Below are positions 1 through 8,500 of a stretch of 64,000 nucleotides of DNA, one piece after another (the stretch's first letter is position 1; each line of letters opens with the position of its first letter). The stretch is from contig JBBART010000009.1 in the NCBI GenBank assembly GCA_040399685.1, positions 90,798 to 154,797 of the forward strand, in the 5' to 3' direction. The position numbers were made by a program, and so were the translations under genes. Source of the stretch: CAIQQQ01 sp040399685. GTDB lineage: Bacteria; Pseudomonadota; Alphaproteobacteria; Acetobacterales; Acetobacteraceae. The notes beneath the pieces were generated by a model. It saw only the letters and a program-made list of their open reading frames with translations. It was not told the DNA's origin and ran no database searches.

Positions 1-99
1 CCAACGTATAATGCGCAACATGACATCAGGCCCCAAAACGGTGGCACAGCCATAAGCCCTGCGACAGCCCGCCGCAAATTCTCTAGCCGCAGACCGTCT

Positions 100-142
100 G
101 CCTCTCATCAAAAATCACTCGGTGTGATCTTTAATGAGAGGC
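100..142. repeat. Inverted repeat downstream of nrdB
   Basis: Nine-base arms (GCCTCTCAT at 100-108 and ATGAGAGGC at 134-142) enclose a second smaller pair (ATCAC at 114-118, GTGAT at 124-128). It lies just past the nrdB stop codon. A stem-loop there could end or stabilise the nrd transcript, but there is no clear T-run after it on the minus strand, so calling it an intrinsic terminator is not secure. Confidence 0.45.
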
Positions 143-152
143 CCCAAAAGCA

Positions 153-1205
153 TCAGGACTCAGCCAAAATCATTCCGGTGGGTTGATGCGTTCCGAACGT
201 GGCGCCCGCAAACGCCTCCTCCCATGTGCCCTGGGTCGACGCGCGCGAATATTCGGTCGAGCGGTTCTCGAAGAAATTGGCGTGTTCCACCGCGTTCAGC
301 ATGTCATCGAGCCACGGCAGCGGGTTGGCATCGACGTGGAACAACGGGTTCAGCCCAAGCTGCGTCAAACGCCGATCAGCGATGAAGCGGATATATTCCT
401 TCACCTGACCCGCATGCAGCCCCTCAACCGCACCCATCTCGAACGCGAGATCGATGAACGCGTCTTCGTGCTCAACAATCGTCGCACACGTAGAATACAG
501 TTCGGCCCGCAATTCGTCCGTCCAGATTTCCGGGTTTTCCTGCACGAACGTGCGGAACAGGCGAATGGCCGACAGGCAATGCAGCGTCTCGTCGCGCACC
601 GACCACGACACAATCTGGCCCATGCCCTTCATCTTCCCGAAGCGCGGGAAGTTGAGCAAAATCGCGAACGACGCAAACAACTGCAAACCCTCGGTGAACG
701 CACCGAATGCCGCCAAGGTCTTGGCGATCTGGTATTTGCTGTCGATTTTGAAGCTCTGCATATAGTCGAATTTATCCTTCATTTGCTTGTATTTCATGAA
801 GGCCGTGTATTCGAGCTCAGGCATGCCAATCGTATCGAGCAAATGGCTATAGGCAGCAATATGAATCGTCTCGGAATTCGAAAACGCCGACAACATCATC
901 AGCACTTCAGTAGGCTTGAACACCTGGCTGTAGTGCTTCATGTAGCAATTGTTCACCTCAACGTCGGCCTGGGTGAAAAAACGAAAAATCTGCGTGAGCA
1001 AATTGCGCTCACCGTCTGTCAGATTTTTATGCCAATCTTTCACGTCATCCGCGAGCGGCACCTCCTCCGGCAACCAATGCACGCGCTGCTGCGTCAACCA
1101 GGCCTCATACGCCCATGGGTAACGGAACGGCTTGTAGACAGGGTTTTCGGTCAGAAGATCGAAACGCGCCTGGGGTTGGTCGGGAGAAGAAGGAAAGCCG
1201 TCCAT
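153..1205 (-). CDS. nrdB: Ribonucleoside-diphosphate reductase beta subunit (class Ia type)
   Basis: This is the small, radical-generating subunit of aerobic ribonucleotide reductase, which with NrdA makes deoxyribonucleotides in the cytoplasm. The chain is 350 residues from the ATG at 1205. I prefer this start over an upstream TTG at 1229 because AGGA sits 8 nt before it. The ferritin-like iron-binding pattern is visible (ADVEVNN, then NSETIHIAAYSHLL). In the latter the tyrosine aligns with the radical Tyr122 of E. coli NrdB, so a tyrosyl radical enzyme is expected rather than a Phe-type Ic protein. It follows nrdA on the same strand after about 180 nt that hold a paired-hairpin repeat. That repeat could lower or uncouple its expression from nrdA. 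Confidence 0.95.
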   Translation of the reverse strand: MDGFPSSPDQPQARFDLLTENPVYKPFRYPWAYEAWLTQQRVHWLPEEVPLADDVKDWHKNLTDGERNLLTQIFRFFTQADVEVNNCYMKHYSQVFKPTEVLMMLSAFSNSETIHIAAYSHLLDTIGMPELEYTAFMKYKQMKDKFDYMQSFKIDSKYQIAKTLAAFGAFTEGLQLFASFAILLNFPRFGKMKGMGQIVSWSVRDETLHCLSAIRLFRTFVQENPEIWTDELRAELYSTCATIVEHEDAFIDLAFEMGAVEGLHAGQVKEYIRFIADRRLTQLGLNPLFHVDANPLPWLDDMLNAVEHANFFENRSTEYSRASTQGTWEEAFAGATFGTHQPTGMILAES

Positions 1206-1245
1206 TAGAATAATCCTAGATAGAAGCAACGAAGAAAAAGTCTTT

Positions 1246-1363
1246 GTTCTTTTTTATAAAAAAGAACCAAAAAATTTCATTCATTTTATCAATTCATCGG
1301 AACGATTTTGTTCAAAAAAAATTGATGAAAGTCTTTTTGCTTCTTTTTCTTCAGAAAAAGAAG
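1246..1363 (-). repeat. Paired-hairpin intergenic repeat, copy A
   Basis: First of three copies of the same element, here reversed. A 24-nt hairpin at 1340-1363 (10-bp stem CTTCTTTTTC/GAAAAAGAAG) and a perfect 22-nt palindrome at 1246-1267 (GTTCTTTTTT, AT, AAAAAAGAAC) flank about 70 nt of variable sequence. Next to each hairpin are the conserved boxes AAAGTCTTTTTG and CCAAAAAATTTCAT. It sits between nrdA and nrdB. The other copies are at 13016-13135 and 20039-20153. Each hairpin with its A/T run could work as a terminator, but the shared layout points to a dispersed family of elements. Confidence 0.8.
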
Positions 1364-1385
1364 TTCTTTCGTAAAATTGACTCTA

Positions 1386-3302
1386 TCACTGGCAGGAAAG
1401 ACACTCTTCGTAGTCTATCGGCCCAACCCGATTGGCCGCTGCCACCAACGGCAACGCACCGGGATGCGGCACATTCACTGTGCCATCGTTCGCATGTGGA
1501 ATACCCACGAACTCGTCCGGACGAATGGCCTTCTCACTCACCGCATCCGCGCGCTGGATCGACAGGCTGCGGCAGTAATACAGCGACTTCATTCCACGCT
1601 TCCATGCCAGATAATGCATCGCGTGCAGATCCCGCTTGTGCACATCCGCCGGCACGAACAGATTCACCGACTGGCTTTGACAGATATACGGCGTCCGATC
1701 CGCCGCATGCTCAATCACCCAACGCTGATCCAACTCGAACGCTGTCTTATAAACAGCCTTCTCCTGCTCGGTCAGGAAATCCAGATGCTGAACACTGCCC
1801 TTGTTGGTCGTGATGGACGACCACACCGCGTCCGTGTTCTGCCCCTTCAGTTCCAGCAACTTCAACAAATGCCGATTGCGTACCGTAAAGCTGCCAGACA
1901 GCGTCTTTTGCAGGAACACGTTCGCCGCAATCGGTTCGATGCCCGGCGAGGCATTGCCGGCAATAATCGAAATCGACGCCGTGGGCGCAATCGCCATCTT
2001 GGTTGAAAAGCGCTCCATCACGCCGTAATCGGCCGCATCCGGGCATGCCCCGCGCTCCTCGGCCAACATCCGGCTGGCCTGATCGGCCTGGGCACGCATG
2101 TGCTTGAACATCCGCACATTCCATACCTTCGCAATCACGCCCTCGAACGGCACATTCTGCGACTGCAGGAACGAATGGAACCCCATCACGCCCAACCCCA
2201 CCGAACGCTCGCGCATGGCGGAGTATTTCGCCCGTTCCATGCCGTCAGGCGCACGGGCGATGAAGTCAGACAGCACATTGTCGAGGAACCGCATCACGTC
2301 TTCGATGAACAACGGATGGTCCTTGAACTCGAACCAGTTCTCCAAATTCAACGACGACAGGCAGCACACCGCCGTCCGCTGCTTGCCATACTGGTCAATG
2401 CCGGTCGGCAACGTGATCTCGGAACATAGATTGGAGGTCTTGACCGAAAGCCCCGCCAGCTTGTGATGCTCCGGCATCGCCCGGTTCACATGGTCGGAAA
2501 AGATCAAATATGGCTCGCCCGTCTCGATACGGGCCGTCAGGATGCGGATCCACAGGTTGCGGGCGCTGATCTTGCGCACCACCGAATGGTCCTTCGGCGA
2601 CGTTAGGCCCCATTCCTCATCGGCTTCCACGCAGCGCATGAAGCTGTCCGGAATGAGAATGCCGTGATGGAGGTTGGGCGCCTTGCGGTTCGGATCGCCG
2701 CCGGTCGGCCGTCGAAGTTCGATGAATTCCTCGATCTCCGGATGCGACACCGGCAAATACACCGCAGCCGAGCCACGGCGCAGGCTGCCCTGCGAAATCG
2801 CCAGCGTCAGGCTGTCCATCACGCGAATGAACGGAATCACGCCCGAGGTCTTGCCGTTCAGGCCAACCTTCTCGCCGATTGAGCGCAGATTGCCCCAATA
2901 GCTACCAATGCCGCCGCCCTTGGAGGCCAGCTGCACGTTCTCGTTCCAAAGCCCGACAATCCCGTCCAGGCTGTCAGATGCCTCATTGAGGAAGCACGAG
3001 ATCGGCAACCCGCGCTCGGTGCCGCCATTGGACAGGATGGGCGTGGCCGGCATGAACCACATCTTGCTCATGTAGTCATAGATGCGCTGGGAATGCGCCG
3101 CGTCATCGCCGTAGAAGCTAGCAACGCGGGCGAACAGATCCTGGTAGCCCTCGTCTGGCAGCAAATATCGGTCGTCCAACGTGGCGCGACCGAAATCGGT
3201 GAGGAGCGCGTCGCGCGACCGGTCTACCCGAACCTGGTAGCGCCCTTGCATCTGCACGGCATCGAGCACGGCGATATTTCCTTCGGCGACGTTCATGATC
3301 AT
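1386..3302 (-). CDS. nrdA: Ribonucleoside-diphosphate reductase alpha subunit
   Basis: Catalytic large subunit of class I ribonucleotide reductase, 638 residues. Visible motifs include PATPILSNGG with ISCFLNEASDS, the active-site NLCSEI (Cys and Glu), the GGGIGSYWGN loop, and a C-terminal redox pair in EECLSCQ that relays electrons from thioredoxin or glutaredoxin. It is shorter than E. coli NrdA (about 760) and begins almost directly at the catalytic barrel. The N-terminal ATP-cone allosteric activity domain therefore appears to be missing. Two ATGs (3302, 3296) are possible starts. Tandem NrdR-like boxes lie 46-93 nt upstream, fitting repression by NrdR. It heads the nrdA-nrdB unit. Confidence 0.95.
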   Translation of the reverse strand: MIMNVAEGNIAVLDAVQMQGRYQVRVDRSRDALLTDFGRATLDDRYLLPDEGYQDLFARVASFYGDDAAHSQRIYDYMSKMWFMPATPILSNGGTERGLPISCFLNEASDSLDGIVGLWNENVQLASKGGGIGSYWGNLRSIGEKVGLNGKTSGVIPFIRVMDSLTLAISQGSLRRGSAAVYLPVSHPEIEEFIELRRPTGGDPNRKAPNLHHGILIPDSFMRCVEADEEWGLTSPKDHSVVRKISARNLWIRILTARIETGEPYLIFSDHVNRAMPEHHKLAGLSVKTSNLCSEITLPTGIDQYGKQRTAVCCLSSLNLENWFEFKDHPLFIEDVMRFLDNVLSDFIARAPDGMERAKYSAMRERSVGLGVMGFHSFLQSQNVPFEGVIAKVWNVRMFKHMRAQADQASRMLAEERGACPDAADYGVMERFSTKMAIAPTASISIIAGNASPGIEPIAANVFLQKTLSGSFTVRNRHLLKLLELKGQNTDAVWSSITTNKGSVQHLDFLTEQEKAVYKTAFELDQRWVIEHAADRTPYICQSQSVNLFVPADVHKRDLHAMHYLAWKRGMKSLYYCRSLSIQRADAVSEKAIRPDEFVGIPHANDGTVNVPHPGALPLVAAANRVGPIDYEECLSCQ

Positions 3303-3347
3303 CTCTCTCTGCTGCCTCGAAGAAACGCGGCATGAAACGGGCTTATG

Positions 3348-3395
3348 ACACTACATGTAGGGCAAGCGCCACTGCCATCACACAACATAGAGCAA
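3348..3395 (-). promoter_or_regulatory. Tandem NrdR-box-like operator upstream of nrdA
   Basis: Two 16-nt sites resemble the NrdR consensus ACACWATATATWGTGT: ACACTACATGTAGGGC at 3348-3363 and ACACAACATAGAGCAA at 3380-3395. Their starts are 32 nt apart, about three helical turns, which is the spacing usual for NrdR pairs. Position just upstream of nrdA supports transcriptional repression by NrdR when dATP/ATP is bound. The nrdR gene itself is not in the window. Confidence 0.7.
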
Positions 3396-3518
3396 ATATC
3401 ATAACAGCTAGCTTCTACGCACACGCAGAACATATCGGGAACATACACCCAACCCTCTCTACTCCCAACACATTCTTGCGGCCGGGCGCTGACACTGCGC
3501 GAAGCGCTGAACGACAAA

Positions 3519-3543
3519 CCGCCGCCCTGTTCAGGGGCGGCGG
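3519..3543 (-). terminator. Possible intrinsic terminator after the aminotransferase gene
   Basis: A 9-bp GC-rich stem (CCGCCGCCC at 3519-3527 with GGGCGGCGG at 3535-3543) lies 30 nt beyond the aminotransferase stop codon. On the minus strand it is followed by GGTTTG, a weak U-tract. Confidence 0.5.
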
Positions 3544-3571
3544 CGTGGTTCAACGCAGAATCGAGGAGGCG

Positions 3572-4789
3572 TCAGGCGGCGTGCGAGAGAATCCCCTCTG
3601 GGTCCGCCAGATAGGCCATCGCCGCATCCACTCCACCTTTGGCATGCGGAACGCCGTAGATTTGCAGGGCCATTTCAACACTGGCCAGGGCGCCCAGAAT
3701 CATCGGCTCGTTCAAATCGCCCATATGGGCGATTCGAAACACCTTGCCACCGAGTGGGCCCAGCCCGCCGCCAAGCGAGACGTTGAACCGCTCAAGGCAC
3801 ACGCGCCGGATATCCTCGGCGTTGAAGCCCTCCGGCACCAGCACCGCCGTCACGCTGTCGGAAAACCGCTGCGGGTCGAGGCAGAACAATTGCGGGCCGT
3901 TGTTGCCAGACCAGGCCCGCACCGCGCGACGCGTGGCCTCGCCCAGGCGATGATGGCGGGCGAACACCTCGTCCAGCCCCTCCTCATTCAACAGTCGCAG
4001 CGATTCCACCAGGCCGTAGAAGAACGTGATCGGCACCGTGCCGATGAAGCTCTTGTGCCGCCGCCCCATCATGGCCGACCAGTCGAGATAGTGCTTCGGC
4101 ATGGTGGATGTCTTGTGCGCCGCCATCGCCTTCTCGGACACGCCGGTGAAGCTCATGCCCGTGGGCAGCATCAACCCCTTCTGGCTGCCACCCACCACCA
4201 CATCCAGGCCCCATTCATCCATGCGGACATCGATCGAGCCCAGCGAGGAAATGGTGTCGGCCATCAGCAAGGCCGGGTGGCCAGCGGCATCCAGCACGCC
4301 GCGCATCTGCTGGATCGGTATCGCCACGCCGCTGGCGGTTTCGTTGTGCACCACCGCCACGGCCTTGATGGCATGATCGGCATCGGCCGCCAGCGCCGCC
4401 GCCACATCGGCGAAATCCGCCCCCCGACGCCAATCGGCCGCAACGGTCTGCACCTTCAACCCCAGCGCCTCGGCCATCTCGGCCCAGCCATGGGAGAAAA
4501 ACCCACTCTCGACGATCAGCAGCGTCTCCCCCGGCGACATCACATTGACCAGCGACGCCTCCCACGCGCCATGGCCGGAGGCGGTGTAGAAAAAGATGTG
4601 CTGGTCGGTCTTGAGGATCTTCTTCAGCCCGGCCACGCATTCCGCGTATAGCGCCAGGAACGGCGCCCCCATGAAATCAACCGTGGGCTGGGATACGGCG
4701 CGCAAGATGCTGTCAGGGATGTTGGTTGGCCCAGGGTTGGCGAAAAACAAGCGCCCGCGTGGCTTCTTGGTGGCCGTGGTCTTGGTCAT
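3572..4789 (-). CDS. Class V aminotransferase, serine/alanine-glyoxylate type
   Basis: PLP-dependent aminotransferase of 405 residues. The N-terminal FFANPGPTNIP and the PLP-lysine motif GGSQKGLMLP are typical of serine-glyoxylate and alanine-glyoxylate aminotransferases, which transfer the amino group of serine or alanine to glyoxylate. HIFFYTASGHGAWEASLVN matches the cofactor phosphate-binding segment. The start at 4789 is preferred because GGAG stands 8 nt upstream; an in-frame ATG at 4831 would add 14 residues. It has its own apparent terminator and is followed upstream on the same strand by the ArsC-like gene. The exact substrate pair cannot be read from sequence, and the gene lies outside any serine-cycle cluster here. 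Confidence 0.85.
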   Translation of the reverse strand: MTKTTATKKPRGRLFFANPGPTNIPDSILRAVSQPTVDFMGAPFLALYAECVAGLKKILKTDQHIFFYTASGHGAWEASLVNVMSPGETLLIVESGFFSHGWAEMAEALGLKVQTVAADWRRGADFADVAAALAADADHAIKAVAVVHNETASGVAIPIQQMRGVLDAAGHPALLMADTISSLGSIDVRMDEWGLDVVVGGSQKGLMLPTGMSFTGVSEKAMAAHKTSTMPKHYLDWSAMMGRRHKSFIGTVPITFFYGLVESLRLLNEEGLDEVFARHHRLGEATRRAVRAWSGNNGPQLFCLDPQRFSDSVTAVLVPEGFNAEDIRRVCLERFNVSLGGGLGPLGGKVFRIAHMGDLNEPMILGALASVEMALQIYGVPHAKGGVDAAMAYLADPEGILSHAA

Positions 4790-4863
4790 GCTGGGCGCTC
4801 CATTCTGGTCCGGTGGGGACGATATGGGCATGGCGCCACATTGGACAGGTGCAAACCGCAGCT

Positions 4864-5214
4864 TCAGGCGAAGGCTGCGGCATACGCCTCCGGCTTGAAT
4901 CCCACGAGCAGCCGGCCAGCGCCGTTCAGCACGGGGCGCTTGATCATCGACGGCTGCGCCAGCATGAGCGCAATCGCCCGATCCTCATCCAGCCCGTCGC
5001 GCTCCTGTTCCGGCAGTTTGCCAAACGTCGTTCCGGCACGGTTGAGCAAAACCTCCCAGCCAACCTCACTCACCCAGCCTTTCAGAAGCTGCCGATCGAT
5101 ACCCTGAGTCTTGTAATCGTGAAACACGACGGCCACCTGGTGCGCCTCAAGCCAGACGCGGGCCTTCTTCATCGTGTCGCAGTTGCGAATGCCATAGATC
5201 GTGATCGGCTGCAT
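4864..5214 (-). CDS. ArsC/Spx-family protein (YffB/MgsR-like reductase)
   Basis: A 116-residue thioredoxin-fold protein of the ArsC family. ITIYGIRNCDTMKKARVWLE carries the single N-terminal cysteine with the CDTMKKA signature of the YffB branch, and FHDYKTQGID and the late SMIKRPVL segment match the family. These proteins are glutathione-dependent thiol reductases or Spx-like factors; arsenate reduction is not implied. The start at 5214 (MQPITIYG) matches the family length; the longer ORF beginning at 5268 would overlap its neighbour. It forms a same-strand run with the small gene at 5265-5465 and the CheB/CheR kinase. Confidence 0.8.
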   Translation of the reverse strand: MQPITIYGIRNCDTMKKARVWLEAHQVAVVFHDYKTQGIDRQLLKGWVSEVGWEVLLNRAGTTFGKLPEQERDGLDEDRAIALMLAQPSMIKRPVLNGAGRLLVGFKPEAYAAAFA

Positions 5215-5264
5215 CGAACCTTCCCGTGCCCAATCGACCAGCCTGCACGTGCGCGGCTGGTCCG

Positions 5265-5465
5265 TCACATGTTTCCACTATCATGCAGCGCCTTGAAAGT
5301 ATGGAACAGCACCCGCGGGTCATACTTGCCCTGATAGGCGGCGGGCGGATTGCGTTTGAGGTGCAATAGCTCCACCGCCGCCATAGCGGCGATGCAGTTG
5401 CCCACCATCGTCGCCCGCCTGATGCCTGGGTTGTGTGCGTCGGCTGCCGGCAGTGCGGTGGTCAT
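5265..5465 (-). CDS. Small hypothetical protein
   Basis: A 66-residue protein beginning MTTALPAADAHNPGI. The ATG at 5465 is preceded by GGAG 8 nt upstream, a good ribosome site, whereas the longer reading to 5555 has no better signal. A mildly hydrophobic central helix (MVGNCIAAMAAVELLHL) is followed by a polar tail. I do not recognise the family. It lies about 110 nt after the CheB/CheR fusion kinase gene and 50 nt before the ArsC-like gene, all on one strand, so it may be cotranscribed with them. Confidence 0.5.
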   Translation of the reverse strand: MTTALPAADAHNPGIRRATMVGNCIAAMAAVELLHLKRNPPAAYQGKYDPRVLFHTFKALHDSGNM

Positions 5466-5576
5466 GGCAAAATCTCCAGCGAGTAGGGCCGGACCCTCGG
5501 CAACAACAGCCCGTCCCATGGCCTCGCGATCAATCCTACCGTCCCTGCCCGCCACTTGGGCAGGGACGGAAACTAC

Positions 5577-8500
5577 TCAAAGCGCAGTTGGCGGCCTTTT
5601 GGTGATGGCCTCAGGGTCCGGCACCAGCTTCGTGCCGGCCGCAGCCAGCGCCAGCCGTGCCAGTTCCGGCAGCGAGGAGGATCCGGTTTTGCGCATGATG
5701 GCCGCGCGATGGTTTTCCACCGTTCGTTGGCTGATGTGAAGGTCGGCGGCGATGTTCTTGCTGGGATGACCCTCCAGCACCATTGTCATAATCTCGCGCT
5801 GGCGCAATGTCAGGCTGGCCAGCCTTAAACTTGCCTGCTCCTGCCATGCCGAGATCTTGCTGCCATCCAGCGCCCCATCGAGCGCCCGTTGCAGACTGGC
5901 CAGCAGCTCTGCGCCGCCGATCGGCTTTTCGATGAAGTCCGACGCCCCAACCTGCATCGCCTCCACCGCCATGCGGACATCGCTGTTGCCCGTCATCATC
6001 ACCGCCGGGATCATATGCCCCGCGGTGCGCAGTCGCCGAAGCAGTTCCAGGCCGTCGATATCCGGCAGATAGCCATCGATCAGCAGGCATTGCCCAGGGG
6101 CAACCCTGTAGTTTTCCAGAAAGGCTCTGCAACTCGCATAGGCCCGCGACTTGCGCCCGTCATGCGTCAGCAACGCCGTCACCGCATCGCGCACGGCTTC
6201 GTCGTCATCGACGACAAAGATCACCGAGGCATCGTCGTTGTCGTCATCACTTCCCTTGCCGCGCGGACCGACGCCACAGGACGGCGGCAGCAAGTGCTGA
6301 ATGTGCTGCGTCAGCTGATGCAGCTTCACTGGCTTGCTGAGCTGAACGCAATCCTGGACGGACGTGTTGAGCAGCGTGGTGGGGCAGATATCGCCGGTCA
6401 GCACGATCACCGGCAGCGCATCGCCGAACATCTCGCGCAAGCGCCGGGCCACGCCCAGCCCGTCCAGGCCGCGAGGCAGGTTGAAATCCGTCAGCACGAG
6501 GTCAGGCCGGATGGCCCTGCGCGTCATCATCTCCAGCGCGGCCGTGCCGGACCCCGCCAGCGTCACGCGGTGTCCCTCGCTTTCCAGGAACGTCTTCAAC
6601 AGATCCGACAGATCCGCGTCATCCTCGACCACCAGGATGGCGCCGGTTCGATGTTCGGCGGCTTCATGAGGCCGCCTGGCCTCCCAGACCTCCATGAGCG
6701 GCAGGCCGATCATGCCCGGCGTCACCGCTAACGGCACGTCGATCGAGAATACAGACCCATTGGACGGCATGGAACGGACCTGGATCCGATGCCCCATCAA
6801 CTCGCCCAGGCGCTGGACGATCGACAACCCAAGCCCAAGACCGGGACCACGGGCCTGGGCCGAACTGCCAACCTGGTAATATTCGTCAAAGATCGCCTTC
6901 TGCTCGCCAGCCGGAATGCCCACGCCGGTGTCCAGCACCTGGATGCTCAATCCGCCGCCATGGCGGCGGCAACCAAGCAGAATCTTGCCGTGATGGGTGT
7001 ATTTCACCGCATTCGCCATCAGATTGCGCAGCATCTGTTCCAGCAGCTTCGGATCGCTCTCAACCGTCAGGCCGCAATTGACCACGCGCAATTGCAGCCC
7101 GCGCGCCTCGGCCTGCAGCGTGAAGGCGCTGGCAAGCTGGCCGAACAGCGCATCGAGCGGGAAGGCGATCACATCGGCCTTCACCACGCCGGCCTCGATC
7201 TGATTGATGTCCAGCAGCGTGTTGAGCATGCCGGTCATGGCCCCAAGCGCATCCTCGAACCGGCCAAGCAGCATAAGCTCCCGATCACTGCCTTTTTCCA
7301 CCTTGCTCAGCAGGCCTTGCAGCAAGGTCAGCGTCTGCAACGGCTGGCGCAGGTCATGGCTGGCGGTGGCGATGAAGCGGGACTTGGCGACGCTGGCCAG
7401 TTCCGTCTTCAAAGTCTCGGCGTGCAGCGCCTCCTTGACCCGCTTGCGCTCGGTGATGTCGGTGAAGGTGATGACCACCCCCTCGATCCCGCTGGCATGC
7501 GAGCGATACGGCAGCATGCGGCGGGTGAACCAGTTGCCGTCACGAGTCTGTATCTCGCGCTCGATCGGGGCCGACTGGTGCAGCACGGCCAGCGCGTCGC
7601 GCGCCAGGTCCGGGTCCATCGCCTGGCTGTACAGATCCGCCAGCGGACGGCCGATGTCGCCGGGGATGAGGTTGAACAAGGAGCGGGTGGCGGGCGTGAA
7701 GAAGCGGATGTTGAGCTGGGCATCCAGAAACAACGTCGCCACATCGGTGCTGTAGAGCACGTTCTGTAGATCGTCGGCCGTGGTCCGCTGCCGCTCCAGT
7801 GTGTCTTGCAACTGGCTGTTCAGCGCCGTCAGTTCCTCGTTCAGGGACTGTAGTTCCTCCTTGGAGGTCAGCAGCTCTTCGTTGGTGGACTGGTATTCCT
7901 CGTTGACCGACAGCGCCTCCTCGTTGATCGCCTTCTGATCCTCGGTCGAAATCTCCAGATCGCGGATGGCGCCTTGCAACTCGGCCCGCGTGGATTCCAG
8001 TTCCCGTTCCAGTTCCAGCATGCGGGGCGGCGTCAACGCGCCTGGATCGGCGCCGTCATGCAAGGGCAGCCTGTCGACGAAACAGACCAGCAGCAGCGCA
8101 TCGCCAACACCCACCGTCCCGCCGGCCACTGGCTGGACGTCGATATCGAACGGCACGACACGGCCATCGACAGTCGTGCGCCCGCCCGGCACGATCACCC
8201 GCGCGCGCTGCTCGATCGCGCCCTGGATGGCGCCGCGCAAGGCGGTCCGCATGCCAGGCCGCGCCATCGACAGCAGGTCGTGGGTGGGATGCCCCGGCGC
8301 CAGCCGCAGGTAGCGATCGGTCGGGCCGAGCAGATAGAGGCACTCGAACTTGTGGTTGATCATGATCGACGCCGGTGCAAAGACGTCCAGCACCATGCGC
8401 CGTCCCATTTCGGCCAACGCCGCCTGGCGGACCGGGGGCTGTTCCGGCGCCAGCGATGCACGCAGCCGCGGCCCCTCGCCGGCCGCCGGCAGAAAGGCGA

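Noticed and set aside
183..1208. Long plus-strand frame opposite nrdB, and similar long antisense frames throughout (for example 29788-32172 and 35398-36507)
   Set aside because: Typical high-GC shadow frames: rich in Arg, His and Gln, no family similarity, fully antisense to clear genes.
1244..1813. Plus-strand frame crossing the paired-hairpin repeat and nrdA
   Set aside because: Begins inside the repeat and runs antisense to nrdA; low-complexity N-terminus and no ribosome site.
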